From the NCBI GenBank assembly GCA_001723855.1, contig MCBC01000051.1, positions 1-34,837 on the forward strand: a stretch of 34,837 nt of DNA, given 5' to 3'. The stretch is from Candidatus Altarchaeales archaeon WOR_SM1_86-2 (GTDB taxonomy: Archaea > Altiarchaeota > Altiarchaeia > IMC4 > MCBC01). The notes under the pieces are model-generated. The model had not been told where the DNA came from. It saw only the letters and a list, made by a program, of their open reading frames with translations, and searched no databases. The translations under genes and the position numbers were made by a program. Below are positions 24,597 through 32,546 of this stretch, one piece after another (the stretch's first letter is position 1; every line of letters starts with the position of its first letter).

Positions 24597-25343
24597 TTAA
24601 TCTCTTTTATGTATTAATCGTGTTATTATTAAAAAGCCGGTGTGAGCGAGCATCCTTGAATGCGGCCTTACGACTTTCAAATCCCAGTTTCTCACCAGGC
24701 ATTCCATGGCTTCAATCAAAAATCGCCCGTTGCTTTCGATCAGGGCATCATAAAACTTCTTTGCCTGCTCGATGCTTGGGCAATACGAAACCAGGTAGGC
24801 GCCAATTTTCAAACTCTCTGAGGCATGTGGAATAACCTTCCAGGGTTCAGGCAGATCGAGACAGATAAGATCCAATTCATCTTCTTCTATGCCTTCATAA
24901 ATGTCCTTCAATTTTACCTCGACATTCCCGATACCTGATTTTTTGAAATTTTCCTTCGCCAGTTGAGCAAAATCCTCCCTCACCTCATATCCGGCTAACT
25001 TTTCAGGGTAAACGAGGTTTGCAAAAAACATCGTATTTAGTCCGGAGCCAACTCCTGCTTCAACAACCCTGCATCCTGACTTTATCCCGGCATATCCGGC
25101 AATTAAAGCACTGTCCTTCAACGACATGATCTGGGGGCTTCGCTTCGCTTTTTCCATAAAATCCAGAGCGTTTGGCTCGACAATATAATATTTATGCCCG
25201 AGATGCGTCTCTATAACGTCCCCAGGATTCTTTTTTTGCAGTTCCTTTGCGGAGATAACGCCGTGGTTTGTATGCACGTCATCGGTTCCCTTCACCAGGT
25301 ATTTCTTCCCCTTATCCCCCCTTTCATCAATAAGCAGATACAT
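24597..25343 (-). CDS. trmI: tRNA (adenine-N1)-methyltransferase TrmI
   Basis: Makes m1A58 (and m1A57 in archaea) in the tRNA T-loop using S-adenosylmethionine. 248 residues. The N-terminal part has GDVIETHLGHKYYIVEPNAL, then RSPQIMSLKDSALI, which matches the family's conserved stretch before the SAM domain. Motif I is VVEAGVGSGLNTMFF and the catalytic LDLPEPWKV segment follows. The ATG start fits the family's short N-terminus. Upstream on the opposite strand is the small coiled-coil gene; the 45-nt gap is A/T-rich and probably holds both promoters. Confidence 0.92.
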   Translation of the reverse strand: MYLLIDERGDKGKKYLVKGTDDVHTNHGVISAKELQKKNPGDVIETHLGHKYYIVEPNALDFMEKAKRSPQIMSLKDSALIAGYAGIKSGCRVVEAGVGSGLNTMFFANLVYPEKLAGYEVREDFAQLAKENFKKSGIGNVEVKLKDIYEGIEEDELDLICLDLPEPWKVIPHASESLKIGAYLVSYCPSIEQAKKFYDALIESNGRFLIEAMECLVRNWDLKVVRPHSRMLAHTGFLIITRLIHKRD

Positions 25344-25388
25344 ATTTATATTTTATTTGATTTTTAATATAATAATAATCTAAAATGG

Positions 25389-25598
25389 ATGAGATTGATT
25401 GCCGGGAAGGATGTTGTTGTTCAGAAAAAGACAGACAGGGTGGAGAAGGAAGCGGATGCAAAGAAAGAAGAAATGGTGAAAGCTGCGGAGGCGCAATCCA
25501 GGAAGATTGTCAAGAAAGCAGAATCCGAGGTTGATAAAATAAAGTCCGCGAATGTAGATAAAGCCGTTGGGATCGTTATGGAGGAGTTCAAGGGCTGA
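25389..25598 (+). CDS. Small coiled-coil protein, possibly an AhaH-like ATPase stalk subunit
   Basis: 69 residues, highly charged and helical, with heptad-like KKEEMVKAAEAQSRKIVKKA and an ending KAVGIVMEEFKG. This composition resembles the peripheral-stalk subunit H of archaeal A-type ATP synthases, but no other ATPase genes are nearby, so the call is weak. An out-of-frame ATG lies four bases upstream (25385). It is convergent with aIF5A (4-nt gap). Confidence 0.55.
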   Translation: MRLIAGKDVVVQKKTDRVEKEADAKKEEMVKAAEAQSRKIVKKAESEVDKIKSANVDKAVGIVMEEFKG

Positions 25599-25602
25599 AT
25601 AC

Positions 25603-25980
25603 CTATCTTGTCTCCAGGACCTTTGCCCTTCCCCTGAATTCTATGTAGGTTACGTCATCACCTTCTTTGATTTCTTCAAATAACTCCGGGGGTATCTCGG
25701 CGTCCACCATCTCATAGTTATCCATGCTCATCACCTGGACCCTTCCCTCCACCTTTGAGATAAACTGCCCGTGGCGCCTGATAATCTCAACATCCTCCAT
25801 TGTTTCATGCGGACCCAGGTTCATCACATATCTATTGCCCGAGAACATGCTCAGAAGTTCCAGTTTCGCCCTGGTATGAGAATGCTTTGAAATAACTTTT
25901 AGCTCCATTTTCTGAACCCTGCAGGGCTCATTCTCGTAAAGCACGTAATCTCCTTTTTTTAACTTTTTGACATGGATCAT
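25603..25980 (-). CDS. Translation factor aIF5A
   Basis: The archaeal homologue of eIF5A, which helps ribosomes through difficult peptide bonds. 125 residues with the N-terminal KOW-type SH3-like domain (KKGDYVLYENEPCRVQKM) and a C-terminal OB domain (VEGRVQVMSMDNYEMVDAEI). The loop that carries the hypusine reads SKHSHTRAK, with the modified Lys at residue 32, instead of the more usual GKHG form. It follows the lipoprotein at 25992 by 11 nt on the same strand. Confidence 0.9.
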   Translation of the reverse strand: MIHVKKLKKGDYVLYENEPCRVQKMELKVISKHSHTRAKLELLSMFSGNRYVMNLGPHETMEDVEIIRRHGQFISKVEGRVQVMSMDNYEMVDAEIPPELFEEIKEGDDVTYIEFRGRAKVLETR

Positions 25981-25991
25981 TTTATGATCAA

Positions 25992-26804
25992 TTACTGCTG
26001 TATCTCAATGTTCTTTGTGGCATTGGCGATAATCTCGCTATTATAAATTATCTCCCCCCTGATATTATATGTTCCCGGACTGATTCCAGCGCACCCCGTG
26101 CATGAAGGCATCTGGTATGTTATGCTCTTTATGTTTTCCCCTGCGGTTAAATTCATATTAACCTCGTTATTCAGATGATATCTTCCTCTTGCATTGATGC
26201 CATAAACTTTGACGGTAACATTCCCGATTTCTTCGGAACTGTCTATGCTTAGAGTGATGTTTGCAGTTTGTTTTGAGCGATACAATTCCTTATCTGTTGA
26301 GATGTTCATCTTTACTTTCGTGCATTTATTGTCCATACATTTACCCTCTCTGCATCCGCAGTCGCTGCAGCAGTTCTCTTCGCTTTCTCCCGCACCGCAT
26401 CTTTTATTGCCGCAAACATCCGCTTGCGGTTCTTTAATATATATGTTCTCGCCGTCAATATCTAGGTCAACCCCCATAAGACCCGAAAGATTAAGGTCTG
26501 TTCCATCTTCCTGCCCGATGTAGTTCCCTGTTGCAGGATCAAAGAGCGTGCCGTCCGGACATCTCAGGGTGTTGTTAACTAAACTTTTGCTGTCAAACGC
26601 TGTCCCGCTCCGGGATGGACACTTGCCAAGGTAGGCGTGATAACTTCCATTCAGGTTTATCAATATAACCGGCTCATTCCCGTATGTAAATACCTTCGCG
26701 GTTCCTTCACCAATTTCCGATGTCTTTGCTGCAGGCTCCTCTTTTTCCTCTATACACCCGCAGGTCAGCCCCACAAATACAAGTATCAGTACTATTTTTT
26801 TCAT
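25992..26804 (-). CDS. Lipoprotein with Rieske-like fold lacking the His ligands
   Basis: 270 residues. The signal has a lipobox-like end (VLILVFVGLTCGCIEE). Residues 35-108 align by pattern to a Rieske ferredoxin domain (KVFTYGNEPVILINLNGSYH, then CPSRSG and CPDGTLFDPATGN). In canonical Rieske domains the clusters read CxH and CxxH; here Cys62 and Cys82 remain but both histidines are gone. A Cys module (CGNKRCGAGESEENCCSDCG) and a C-terminal Ig-like domain follow. It cannot bind a standard Rieske 2Fe-2S cluster as written. It may be a structural or binding protein on the cell surface. Confidence 0.72.
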   Translation of the reverse strand: MKKIVLILVFVGLTCGCIEEKEEPAAKTSEIGEGTAKVFTYGNEPVILINLNGSYHAYLGKCPSRSGTAFDSKSLVNNTLRCPDGTLFDPATGNYIGQEDGTDLNLSGLMGVDLDIDGENIYIKEPQADVCGNKRCGAGESEENCCSDCGCREGKCMDNKCTKVKMNISTDKELYRSKQTANITLSIDSSEEIGNVTVKVYGINARGRYHLNNEVNMNLTAGENIKSITYQMPSCTGCAGISPGTYNIRGEIIYNSEIIANATKNIEIQQ

Positions 26805-26853
26805 TTTTGCACAATCTTAATAAATTAACGATTGGAAATAAAAATTATAAAAA

Positions 26854-28005
26854 TCAACCCGTCAAAAACCCCACTTCTTCATCATCCAAGTCAAATCTTC
26901 CCTTTAACTCTTCCGCATCCATCTTTCCTGCTTTAAGCAGTGCCCTGAACAATGGAATGTAATCGCGGGCAAAGACCCTGGATGAAACATGCAGGGAGGG
27001 CGAAATTTTCTCCCCGATCGATCCCTTTAACCCCCGCTCTTTTTTTGTTCTGCTCATCGCCTGGATGTATGAAGGATAGGAGTATCGGTAAGCAATTCCC
27101 GCTTTCGGAGATACAATGATCCCGGATGTCATTAAGGGATTTGCGTATCTTAAAAAACCCCAGTACTGTCTGCTTGTAATTCTTGAGATGAATATGTCCG
27201 CCCTTGAAAGGTAATGGTATACGGAACTTAACTCTTTAGAAGTAAATCTCTGGGGGGCATTCTCGTCCAGCCAGAGCAGCAGATTGCGGGGCTCTTCTTC
27301 CAAATCCCATGCAGCCTCAACACCCTCTCTTATATCCCTTGCACCAAAGATCTTAGATAACGCTTTAAAGATGTCTATTGATTTATCTCTCGGCTGCAAC
27401 AATCCCAGATCATCTTCAGATATTGATTCTTTTCCAAAGGCGATCGTTTCGAGATCGTTTATTGCAGCCCTGACATCCCCGCCGGACTTCTCTGCAATTT
27501 TCAGTAATATTTCCTTTTCCGCAGCAATCCCCTCCTTTCTGCAGATTATCTCCAGCATCCTTGCGGTGGTCGTGGCTCTCGGTCGCTGCACCAGCACCTG
27601 CTCGCAGTACTTTTTGACGGTTGCTAACTTGGTGTTTTTAACATCGTGCGTGATCAACATGGTTGGGTTCCTCGTGTTTTTCACCAGCTCCAACAGCTCC
27701 CTGCCCGGAAATCGCACCCCTTTTCTCAGACGCTCGACATTATCGATGAGTATTAACTTTTTTGTCCCGAAGATGCTGGCGGTTTGTGCGGCGGTCAGGG
27801 CATTATCTATATTGTCGCTTGTGATCTCAACAATGTCCCAGTTGAAGGCATCCGCAAGAGCTTTGGCTATAATCGTTTTCCCGACCCCTATGCCACCGTG
27901 CAGCAATATCGGCTTATCCCACCTGTACCTCTTCAGTTTATCTATAATAGTTAAATTCCCGATTATCTCATCCAGGGTTTTTGGCTTATATTTCTGAGAC
28001 CACAT
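26854..28005 (-). CDS. rfcL: Replication factor C large subunit
   Basis: Clamp-loader subunit that helps open PCNA. 383 residues, at the short end for the family. It begins MWSQKYKPKTLDEIIGN and has Walker A GGIGVGKT (37-44). The Walker B region reads LILIDNV (84-90), where most homologues have DE; the second acidic residue is Asn89 here. The sensor-2 region GGDVRAAINDLE is intact. The C-terminal lid domain is normal in pattern and no long acidic tail is present. The small subunit gene is not in the window. Confidence 0.9.
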   Translation of the reverse strand: MWSQKYKPKTLDEIIGNLTIIDKLKRYRWDKPILLHGGIGVGKTIIAKALADAFNWDIVEITSDNIDNALTAAQTASIFGTKKLILIDNVERLRKGVRFPGRELLELVKNTRNPTMLITHDVKNTKLATVKKYCEQVLVQRPRATTTARMLEIICRKEGIAAEKEILLKIAEKSGGDVRAAINDLETIAFGKESISEDDLGLLQPRDKSIDIFKALSKIFGARDIREGVEAAWDLEEEPRNLLLWLDENAPQRFTSKELSSVYHYLSRADIFISRITSRQYWGFLRYANPLMTSGIIVSPKAGIAYRYSYPSYIQAMSRTKKERGLKGSIGEKISPSLHVSSRVFARDYIPLFRALLKAGKMDAEELKGRFDLDDEEVGFLTG

Positions 28006-28093
28006 TCTCTTACTTATTTTATTTCTTAATTTTTAAATAATATAGTAAAACACTATAATAGTAACTCACTATAATAAACTTTTAGAAAAACAT

Positions 28094-28138
28094 CAAAATT
28101 TAAAAAATTTTGTGTTCCAAAAGTGCAAAGCACTTTTG
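28094..28138. repeat. Third cluster of short hairpins
   Basis: CAAAATTT/AAA/AAATTTTG lies at 28094-28112 and CAAAAGTGC/AAA/GCACTTTTG at 28118-28138. Both have perfect 8-9 bp stems and 3-nt loops. They follow the 13-mer AAACTTTTAGAAA (28076-28088), also found before both pilin-like genes, and precede the start of the ATPase remnant. Confidence 0.8.
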
Positions 28139-28177
28139 CGAAGTTTAATCAAAAATATAATTTATCTAACGATAAAA

Positions 28178-28449
28178 ATGAGATTCATAAATAGAACAAC
28201 TGAGTTAGAGGAACTTAAAGAAAAAGAGAAATCTTATTTGGAGAATGCAAATGGAAAGAAAAAGTTAATGCCGAAAAAATCCTGAAAAAGTTGAAGGAAA
28301 AAGCAGAATATGTACCCTGGCACAACCATACAAGAACCGAAAGTTATGCGGTATTTGCAAAATCATTCACCAAAAAAATTAAGGAATACGAAGGCAAAAA
28401 AGTCTGCTGTTTTGACCTCAAAGATATTAAGGAATTGCTAAAATCGTAA
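28178..28449 (+). pseudogene. Remnant of an archaeal AAA ATPase (PF01637-type)
   Basis: The 5' piece (28178-28285) starts MRFINRTTELEELKEKEKSY, the usual N-terminus of this ATPase family, then stops after 35 codons. From 28252, in another frame, the sequence reads WKEKVNAEKILKKLKEKA and WHNHTRTESYAVFAKSFTKK, ending CCFDLKDIKELLKS, like the C-terminal nuclease-like domain of the same family. The ATP-binding core is missing. An internal deletion with a frameshift explains this. It is not expected to be functional. Confidence 0.75.
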
Positions 28450-28456
28450 ATTAAAA

Positions 28457-29173
28457 ATGCCGACCTTTTCAGTAATCCTTGTAGGGCCAAAGTACCCCGG
28501 AAATATAGGGGCTGTGGCAAGAATAATGAAAAACTTCGGGCTTATGGAGTTGATATTGCTCAATCCCGCGGAACGAGAAATTTCAAAAAAAGCGAGAATT
28601 ATGGCGACTCACGCCCAGGATGTTTTAAACGATGCGATAACTCTGGATAGTTTTGATGCCCTAAAGGAACGATTCGATTTCTTGATTGCCACAACCGCGG
28701 TTATCGGGAGGGATAAGAACCCGCTCAGGACCCCGATTCTTCCAGAACAATTAGAAACCGCCGTGGATCTTGAGGGGAAAATCGGTCTCGTTTTCGGCAG
28801 GGAGGATCACGGGTTAAGCAATGAAGAAATCGAGATGTGCGACTTGCTTGTCACGATCCGGGCATCTTCAGATTACCCTACCTTAAATGTCTCCCAGGCG
28901 GTAGCAATTATATTGTACGAGATCTCAAAACTGGAAAGGAAAGGGATCGGGCTGAAGAAGTTCCGCAAGGCAGATAAAATAGAGAAAGGGGTTTTGCTTG
29001 AGAAGTTTAATGATCTGGTTGATGCCGTCGGCCTGGAGGATTTCAGGGCAAGGATAGCAAAGAAAACATTCAAGTCCCTGATCGGGAGGGCATTCATATC
29101 CGGGAGGGAAGCGTTCACCCTCACGGGGGTTTTCAGGAGGGCGTCCGAGAGGATTAAGGGTATGGGGGATTAA
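28457..29173 (+). CDS. trmJ: tRNA 2'-O-methyltransferase TrmJ (SPOUT)
   Basis: SPOUT-class RNA methyltransferase; archaeal TrmJ methylates the 2'-OH of residue 32 in tRNA. 238 residues starting MPTFSVILVGPKYPGNIGAV, with GLVFGREDHGLSNEEI and YPTLNVSQAVAIILYE as the SPOUT knot motifs. The C-terminal helical extension fits TrmJ rather than a minimal TrmH. It begins seven bases after the ATPase remnant ends. Confidence 0.9.
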   Translation: MPTFSVILVGPKYPGNIGAVARIMKNFGLMELILLNPAEREISKKARIMATHAQDVLNDAITLDSFDALKERFDFLIATTAVIGRDKNPLRTPILPEQLETAVDLEGKIGLVFGREDHGLSNEEIEMCDLLVTIRASSDYPTLNVSQAVAIILYEISKLERKGIGLKKFRKADKIEKGVLLEKFNDLVDAVGLEDFRARIAKKTFKSLIGRAFISGREAFTLTGVFRRASERIKGMGD

Positions 29174-29188
29174 TTTTTTTTCTTTTTT
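29174..29188 (+). terminator. T-rich terminator after trmJ
   Basis: Immediately after the stop codon there are eight T, one C and six T. Only 24 nt separate trmJ from thiC, so this tract may also contribute to the thiC leader. Confidence 0.45.
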
Positions 29189-29197
29189 AAAATCTAA

Positions 29198-30424
29198 ATG
29201 AAAAATATGAACCCTGAATTAGAAAGGATAGCGAAAAAAGAAGGGGTAAGGAAGGAAAAACTGGAGAAGAGAACCATGGAGGGTTCAGTCGTTATTGTCA
29301 AAAATGCAAACAGGGAAATCGAGCCCCTGGTGATAGGCAGCGGTTTAAGAACCAGGGTGAACGCGAACATCGGGGTCTCCCCGACCGCATCAACTATGGA
29401 GGATGAAATCAAAAAGGCAGATGTAGCAATAGAGGCGGGAGCTGATGCGTTGATGGATCTAAGTATAACAAAGTCCAGCCGGATAGACAGGATCAGGAGG
29501 AAGATAATAAGGCACACTTCAATACCTCTTGGCACGGTTCCGATATACCAGGCGATCGCGGAAAACAGTATCCATGATGTAACCCTTGAGACAATTCTGA
29601 AGGTTATCGAGACACAGTGCAGGGACGGGGTTGATTTCATGACCATCCATTCGGGGATCACAAAGAATATCGTTGACGGGTTAAAGGGCGGGAGAGTTAT
29701 TCCGATAACATCCCGCGGGGGTTGTCTGATCGCCGCCTGGATGACTAAGAACAATGAGGAGAATCCTCTCTACGCGCATTTTGATGAAGTACTTGAAATT
29801 TTAAGGGAATATGAGGTTGTGATAAGCCTGGGGGATGCTCTGCGTCCCGGCTCGATAGTCGATGCCTCGGACAGCCCGCAAATCCAGGAATTGATGAATC
29901 TCGGGAGATTAAACCGGGCGGCGAAGAAAGCAGGCGTTCAATGCATTATCGAAGGCCCGGGGCATGTTCCGCTGGATCAGATAGCGATGAATGTTCGCCT
30001 GCAGAAAACTATGTGCGATAACGCCCCGTTTTATGTTCTGGGACCGCTGGTTACGGATATTGCGCTTGGGCACGATCACATTGCCGGCGCCGTGGGGGGA
30101 GCAATTGCCGCGCTCCATGGAGCTGACTTTCTGTGCTATGTAACCCCGAGGGAACACCTGGGTTTGCCGGATGCGGATGATGTCCGCGAAGGGGTGATTG
30201 CGTCAAGAATCGCGGCGCATGCGGCAGATATTATCAAGCTGGGAAATAAAGAAAAGGACCTGGAAATGTCAGAAGCGAGAAGGGATCTTGACTGGCACCG
30301 CATGTTTGAGTCAGCGATTGATAAAGAGGTTAAAAAGAAGTATTCCTATCTGATTGACCAGGAGCCGTGCACGATGTGCGGCGAGTACTGTGCTCTACGC
30401 ATTGTCAAGGAGTTATTTCAATGA
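29198..30424 (+). CDS. thiC: Phosphomethylpyrimidine synthase ThiC
   Basis: Radical-SAM-like enzyme that converts aminoimidazole ribotide into hydroxymethylpyrimidine phosphate for thiamin synthesis. 408 residues, the short form seen in archaea. Central motifs include VDFMTIHSGIT, TSRGGCLIAAWM, SLGDALRPGSI and EGPGHVPLDQI. The C-terminal 4Fe-4S binding triad CTMCGEYC is intact near the end. Start at ATG 29198. The short upstream gap leaves no room for a TPP riboswitch. Confidence 0.96.
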   Translation: MKNMNPELERIAKKEGVRKEKLEKRTMEGSVVIVKNANREIEPLVIGSGLRTRVNANIGVSPTASTMEDEIKKADVAIEAGADALMDLSITKSSRIDRIRRKIIRHTSIPLGTVPIYQAIAENSIHDVTLETILKVIETQCRDGVDFMTIHSGITKNIVDGLKGGRVIPITSRGGCLIAAWMTKNNEENPLYAHFDEVLEILREYEVVISLGDALRPGSIVDASDSPQIQELMNLGRLNRAAKKAGVQCIIEGPGHVPLDQIAMNVRLQKTMCDNAPFYVLGPLVTDIALGHDHIAGAVGGAIAALHGADFLCYVTPREHLGLPDADDVREGVIASRIAAHAADIIKLGNKEKDLEMSEARRDLDWHRMFESAIDKEVKKKYSYLIDQEPCTMCGEYCALRIVKELFQ

Positions 30425-30431
30425 TTTGAGC

Positions 30432-30448
30432 TTTTTGATTATTTTTTT
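30432..30448 (+). terminator. T-rich terminator after thiC
   Basis: Two T-tracts (T5 and T7) follow the thiC stop codon within 25 nt, consistent with archaeal termination. Confidence 0.5.
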
Positions 30449-30490
30449 AATAAAAATATTTCTAAAATTTAAAGGCAGGGTTTGGAATTT

Positions 30491-31163
30491 GTAGAATAGG
30501 AAGAAGCGGTTACCCGCTTCAACCCTTCTCATGAACCGTACATAAGGGTTTCCCGTACACGGCTCTCTCTGTTGTTGCCGCTTTACACGGGATGAGGTCA
30601 AACCTCATCGATTAACACCTCCATCTTTTCAGGCAATCGCCTGACTTCCTAGACGGCTAAGGCCGTCAATGTATAAGATGTTGGAGTTAATTCCAACAGA
30701 CCTAAGCCCCTTCACCTCTGCAAAGTTTTATCCTCCCGCAAGTTACCTAAGTTCACAGGCTTTGCGTCATTGCTGCTATGGGCCTATCCGACTTCTTATG
30801 CAGTATTGTTTACTTGGTTTTCACAGGCCACACGCCTTATCGGCAAACACCTGCTTATACCCTTTATCGTTCCTGTGTTCCCTGCACAGGACTGCATAAG
30901 ACCTCCCTCGGTAAGACCATCCACTTTCATCACATGCCAACCCTAAACACACTGCATACCCATCATGCTTCATTTGCTTGTGTTCACTTGCGTTTTGGCA
31001 TGCGATTTTGTCTGCAGCTTCCTTCACCCATAACCTCGCGATTATGAGCTTGCCACCCTCAATAGGGTGCTGGACCTTCCGGGTCATCTTCGACTATTCC
31101 TCTGAACAAGCAATTGAGGAAGGTGGACTTACACCACCAAGCAAATGGCCATGCGAGGCACAC
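30491..31163 (-). mobile_element. Group II intron ribozyme without an ORF
   Basis: On the minus strand the element begins GTGTGCC, the group II 5' splice consensus, at 31163. It ends ...CCTATTCTAC at 30491, matching the AY end. Near its 3' end is a domain V hairpin (30533-30565). Domain VI follows: a GAAGCGG/GTAA/CCGCTTC hairpin whose basal helix (AGAA/TTCT) leaves an unpaired A at 30497, seven bases from the 3' end, the expected branch point. About 670 nt suffices for domains I-VI but leaves no maturase/reverse transcriptase frame. Splicing would need a protein supplied in trans. A stretch CAGACAA inside matches the 5' exon end TTATCTG at all but one position, a possible EBS1-IBS1 pair. Confidence 0.82.
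30533..30565 (-). ncRNA. Group II intron domain V hairpin
   Basis: Reads GAGCCGTGTACGG, then GAAA, then a 3' strand ending TGTACGGTTC on the minus strand. The AGC catalytic triad, the GAAA loop and the paired GAGCCGT/ACGGTTC base are all present. It is 33 nt, one less than the common 34. Part of the inner helix is imperfect, so activity is uncertain. Confidence 0.8.
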
Positions 31164-31263
31164 CAGATAACGGAATGACCGAAGGGAGCAATTTGGGTGA
31201 GGGCATAGCCCGAACCGCATACACCGTGTTATATGACGTATGACGCAGGCGATTTATTATCCT

Positions 31264-31369
31264 TTAATAAATTTTATCGTGATGATCATAATCAAGTATT
31301 TTTATCACGCTTTCTTTTTCATGAATTTCATAAGTCAAAACAAACGATTTGTCAATATGAACTCTTCTA
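31264..31369 (-). pseudogene. RelE-type toxin, 3' fragment cut off by IS630
   Basis: On the minus strand this reads RRVHIDKSFVLTYEIHEKES, then VIKILDYDHHDKIY and a stop at 31264, the typical C-terminal half of a RelE/ParE mRNA interferase. Joined at the TA target to the fragment at 32564, it restores a single frame of 87-89 residues. The insertion site lies within codon GCT-AGA. The IS therefore interrupts the toxin. Confidence 0.88.
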
Positions 31370-31388
31370 GTGTCTCAACAACTTAATT
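31370..31388 (+). repeat. Left terminal inverted repeat of the IS630 element
   Basis: GTGTCTCAACAACTTAATT, identical to the reverse complement of 32545-32563. The flanking bases C-TA and TA-G extend the symmetry to 22 bp. Confidence 0.95.
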
Positions 31389-31427
31389 TTGGAACAAGTT
31401 ATAAACTTTAAATGCCATAATATATTT

Positions 31428-32546
31428 ATGGCAAGAATAAAACTTAAAGAGGAAGAACTAAAATTCCTCAAGGAAAGAACTAAAATTCCTCAAGGACTTT
31501 GTAAAAAAAGGACAAAAAAATGCAAGAGATCTGACCAGAGCACGCATTCTGCTGCTGGCAAACAAGCAGAAAGAAGACGCAGAGATAGCAGAAATATTAG
31601 ATGTTGGTAGAAACACCGCCTGGAGGATCAAGAAAAGATACAATGAAAAAGGTCTTGATGCTGCCCTAAAAGATAAACCACGATCAGGGCAGCCAAAGAA
31701 ATACAAGGATCGTCATGAAGCCGAAGTCATAGCTTTTGCATGCACGAAATCGCCACCAGGTAGGAAGAAGTGGTCTCTTGTGTTGCTCACCGAGGAACTC
31801 AAAAAGACAGAAGGTCTCGAGACGATAAACCGTGAGAGCATTCGCCTTATTTTAAAAAAAGCAAAACTAAACCTTGGTTAAAGCGGATGTGGTGTATCAA
31901 AGAGATCGATGCCGAATACAGGGGATGCATGTACGATGTCCTCGACCTCTATGAAAAGCCGTATAATCCGAAAAGGCCCCAGGTGTGCCTTGACGAGAAA
32001 CTGAAGCATCTTATTGGTGAAAAGAGAAAGCCGATTCCGATGAAGCCCGGAAGTTGTGAGAAAGTCGATTATGAGTATGACAGAAATGGGACGGCAAACA
32101 TTTTCGTAGCGCTCGACTTCAAGGAAGGAAAACGTATAACACAAGTCACGAATCAAAGAACTATGAAGGATTTTGCGCTGTTCGTGAAAAAGGTTGTTGA
32201 TGAAGGATTCCCGGATGCGGAAGTCATTGATTTGATTTGCGACAACCTCAACACCCACAAACCCAAATCATTCTATGAAGCGTTTGAGAAAGATGAGGCT
32301 GAAAGAATCTTGAATAAAATCGAGTTTCACTACACACCGAAACATGCGAGTTGGTTGAATGCGGCAGAGATCGAGATCAATGTGATGGACATAGAGTGCA
32401 CGGGCAGACGAATAGGTGATAAGGAGACACTATCTTCGGAAGTGCAAGCATGGACCAAGAGAAGGAATGATCAGAAAAAGAAAATCAACTGGAAGTTTAC
32501 AAGGGAGAAAGCAGATAAGAAATTATCCAAATATTATATTCCATAA
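31428..32546 (+). pseudogene. IS630-family transposase with two frameshifts
   Basis: The frame starts MARIKLKEEELKFLKE and is shifted by a 22-bp tandem duplication (units begin AGAACTAAAATTCCTC, about 31459-31502). The middle part then reads in the next frame: a helix-turn-helix region (DAEIAEILDVGRNTAWRIKK) and a second DNA-binding region. It hits a stop at about 31879 because one A is missing in CTAAACCTTGG. After that the original frame resumes with the catalytic DDE domain: CLDEKL, ICDNLNTHKP and ASWLNAAEIEIN. The two lesions cancel in frame. Functional only if decoding or assembly error explains both. Confidence 0.88.

Noticed and set aside
29174..29197. TPP riboswitch upstream of thiC
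   Set aside because: Only 24 nt separate trmJ from thiC and no THI-element sequence is present.
30821..31087. An 88-codon minus-strand frame within the intron
   Set aside because: It overlaps the ribozyme domain I region and has no recognisable domain; open frames by chance are common there.
31428..31900. Programmed frameshifting in the IS630 transposase
   Set aside because: The first shift is a 22-bp tandem duplication and the second a missing base without a slippery site, so damage is the simpler reading.
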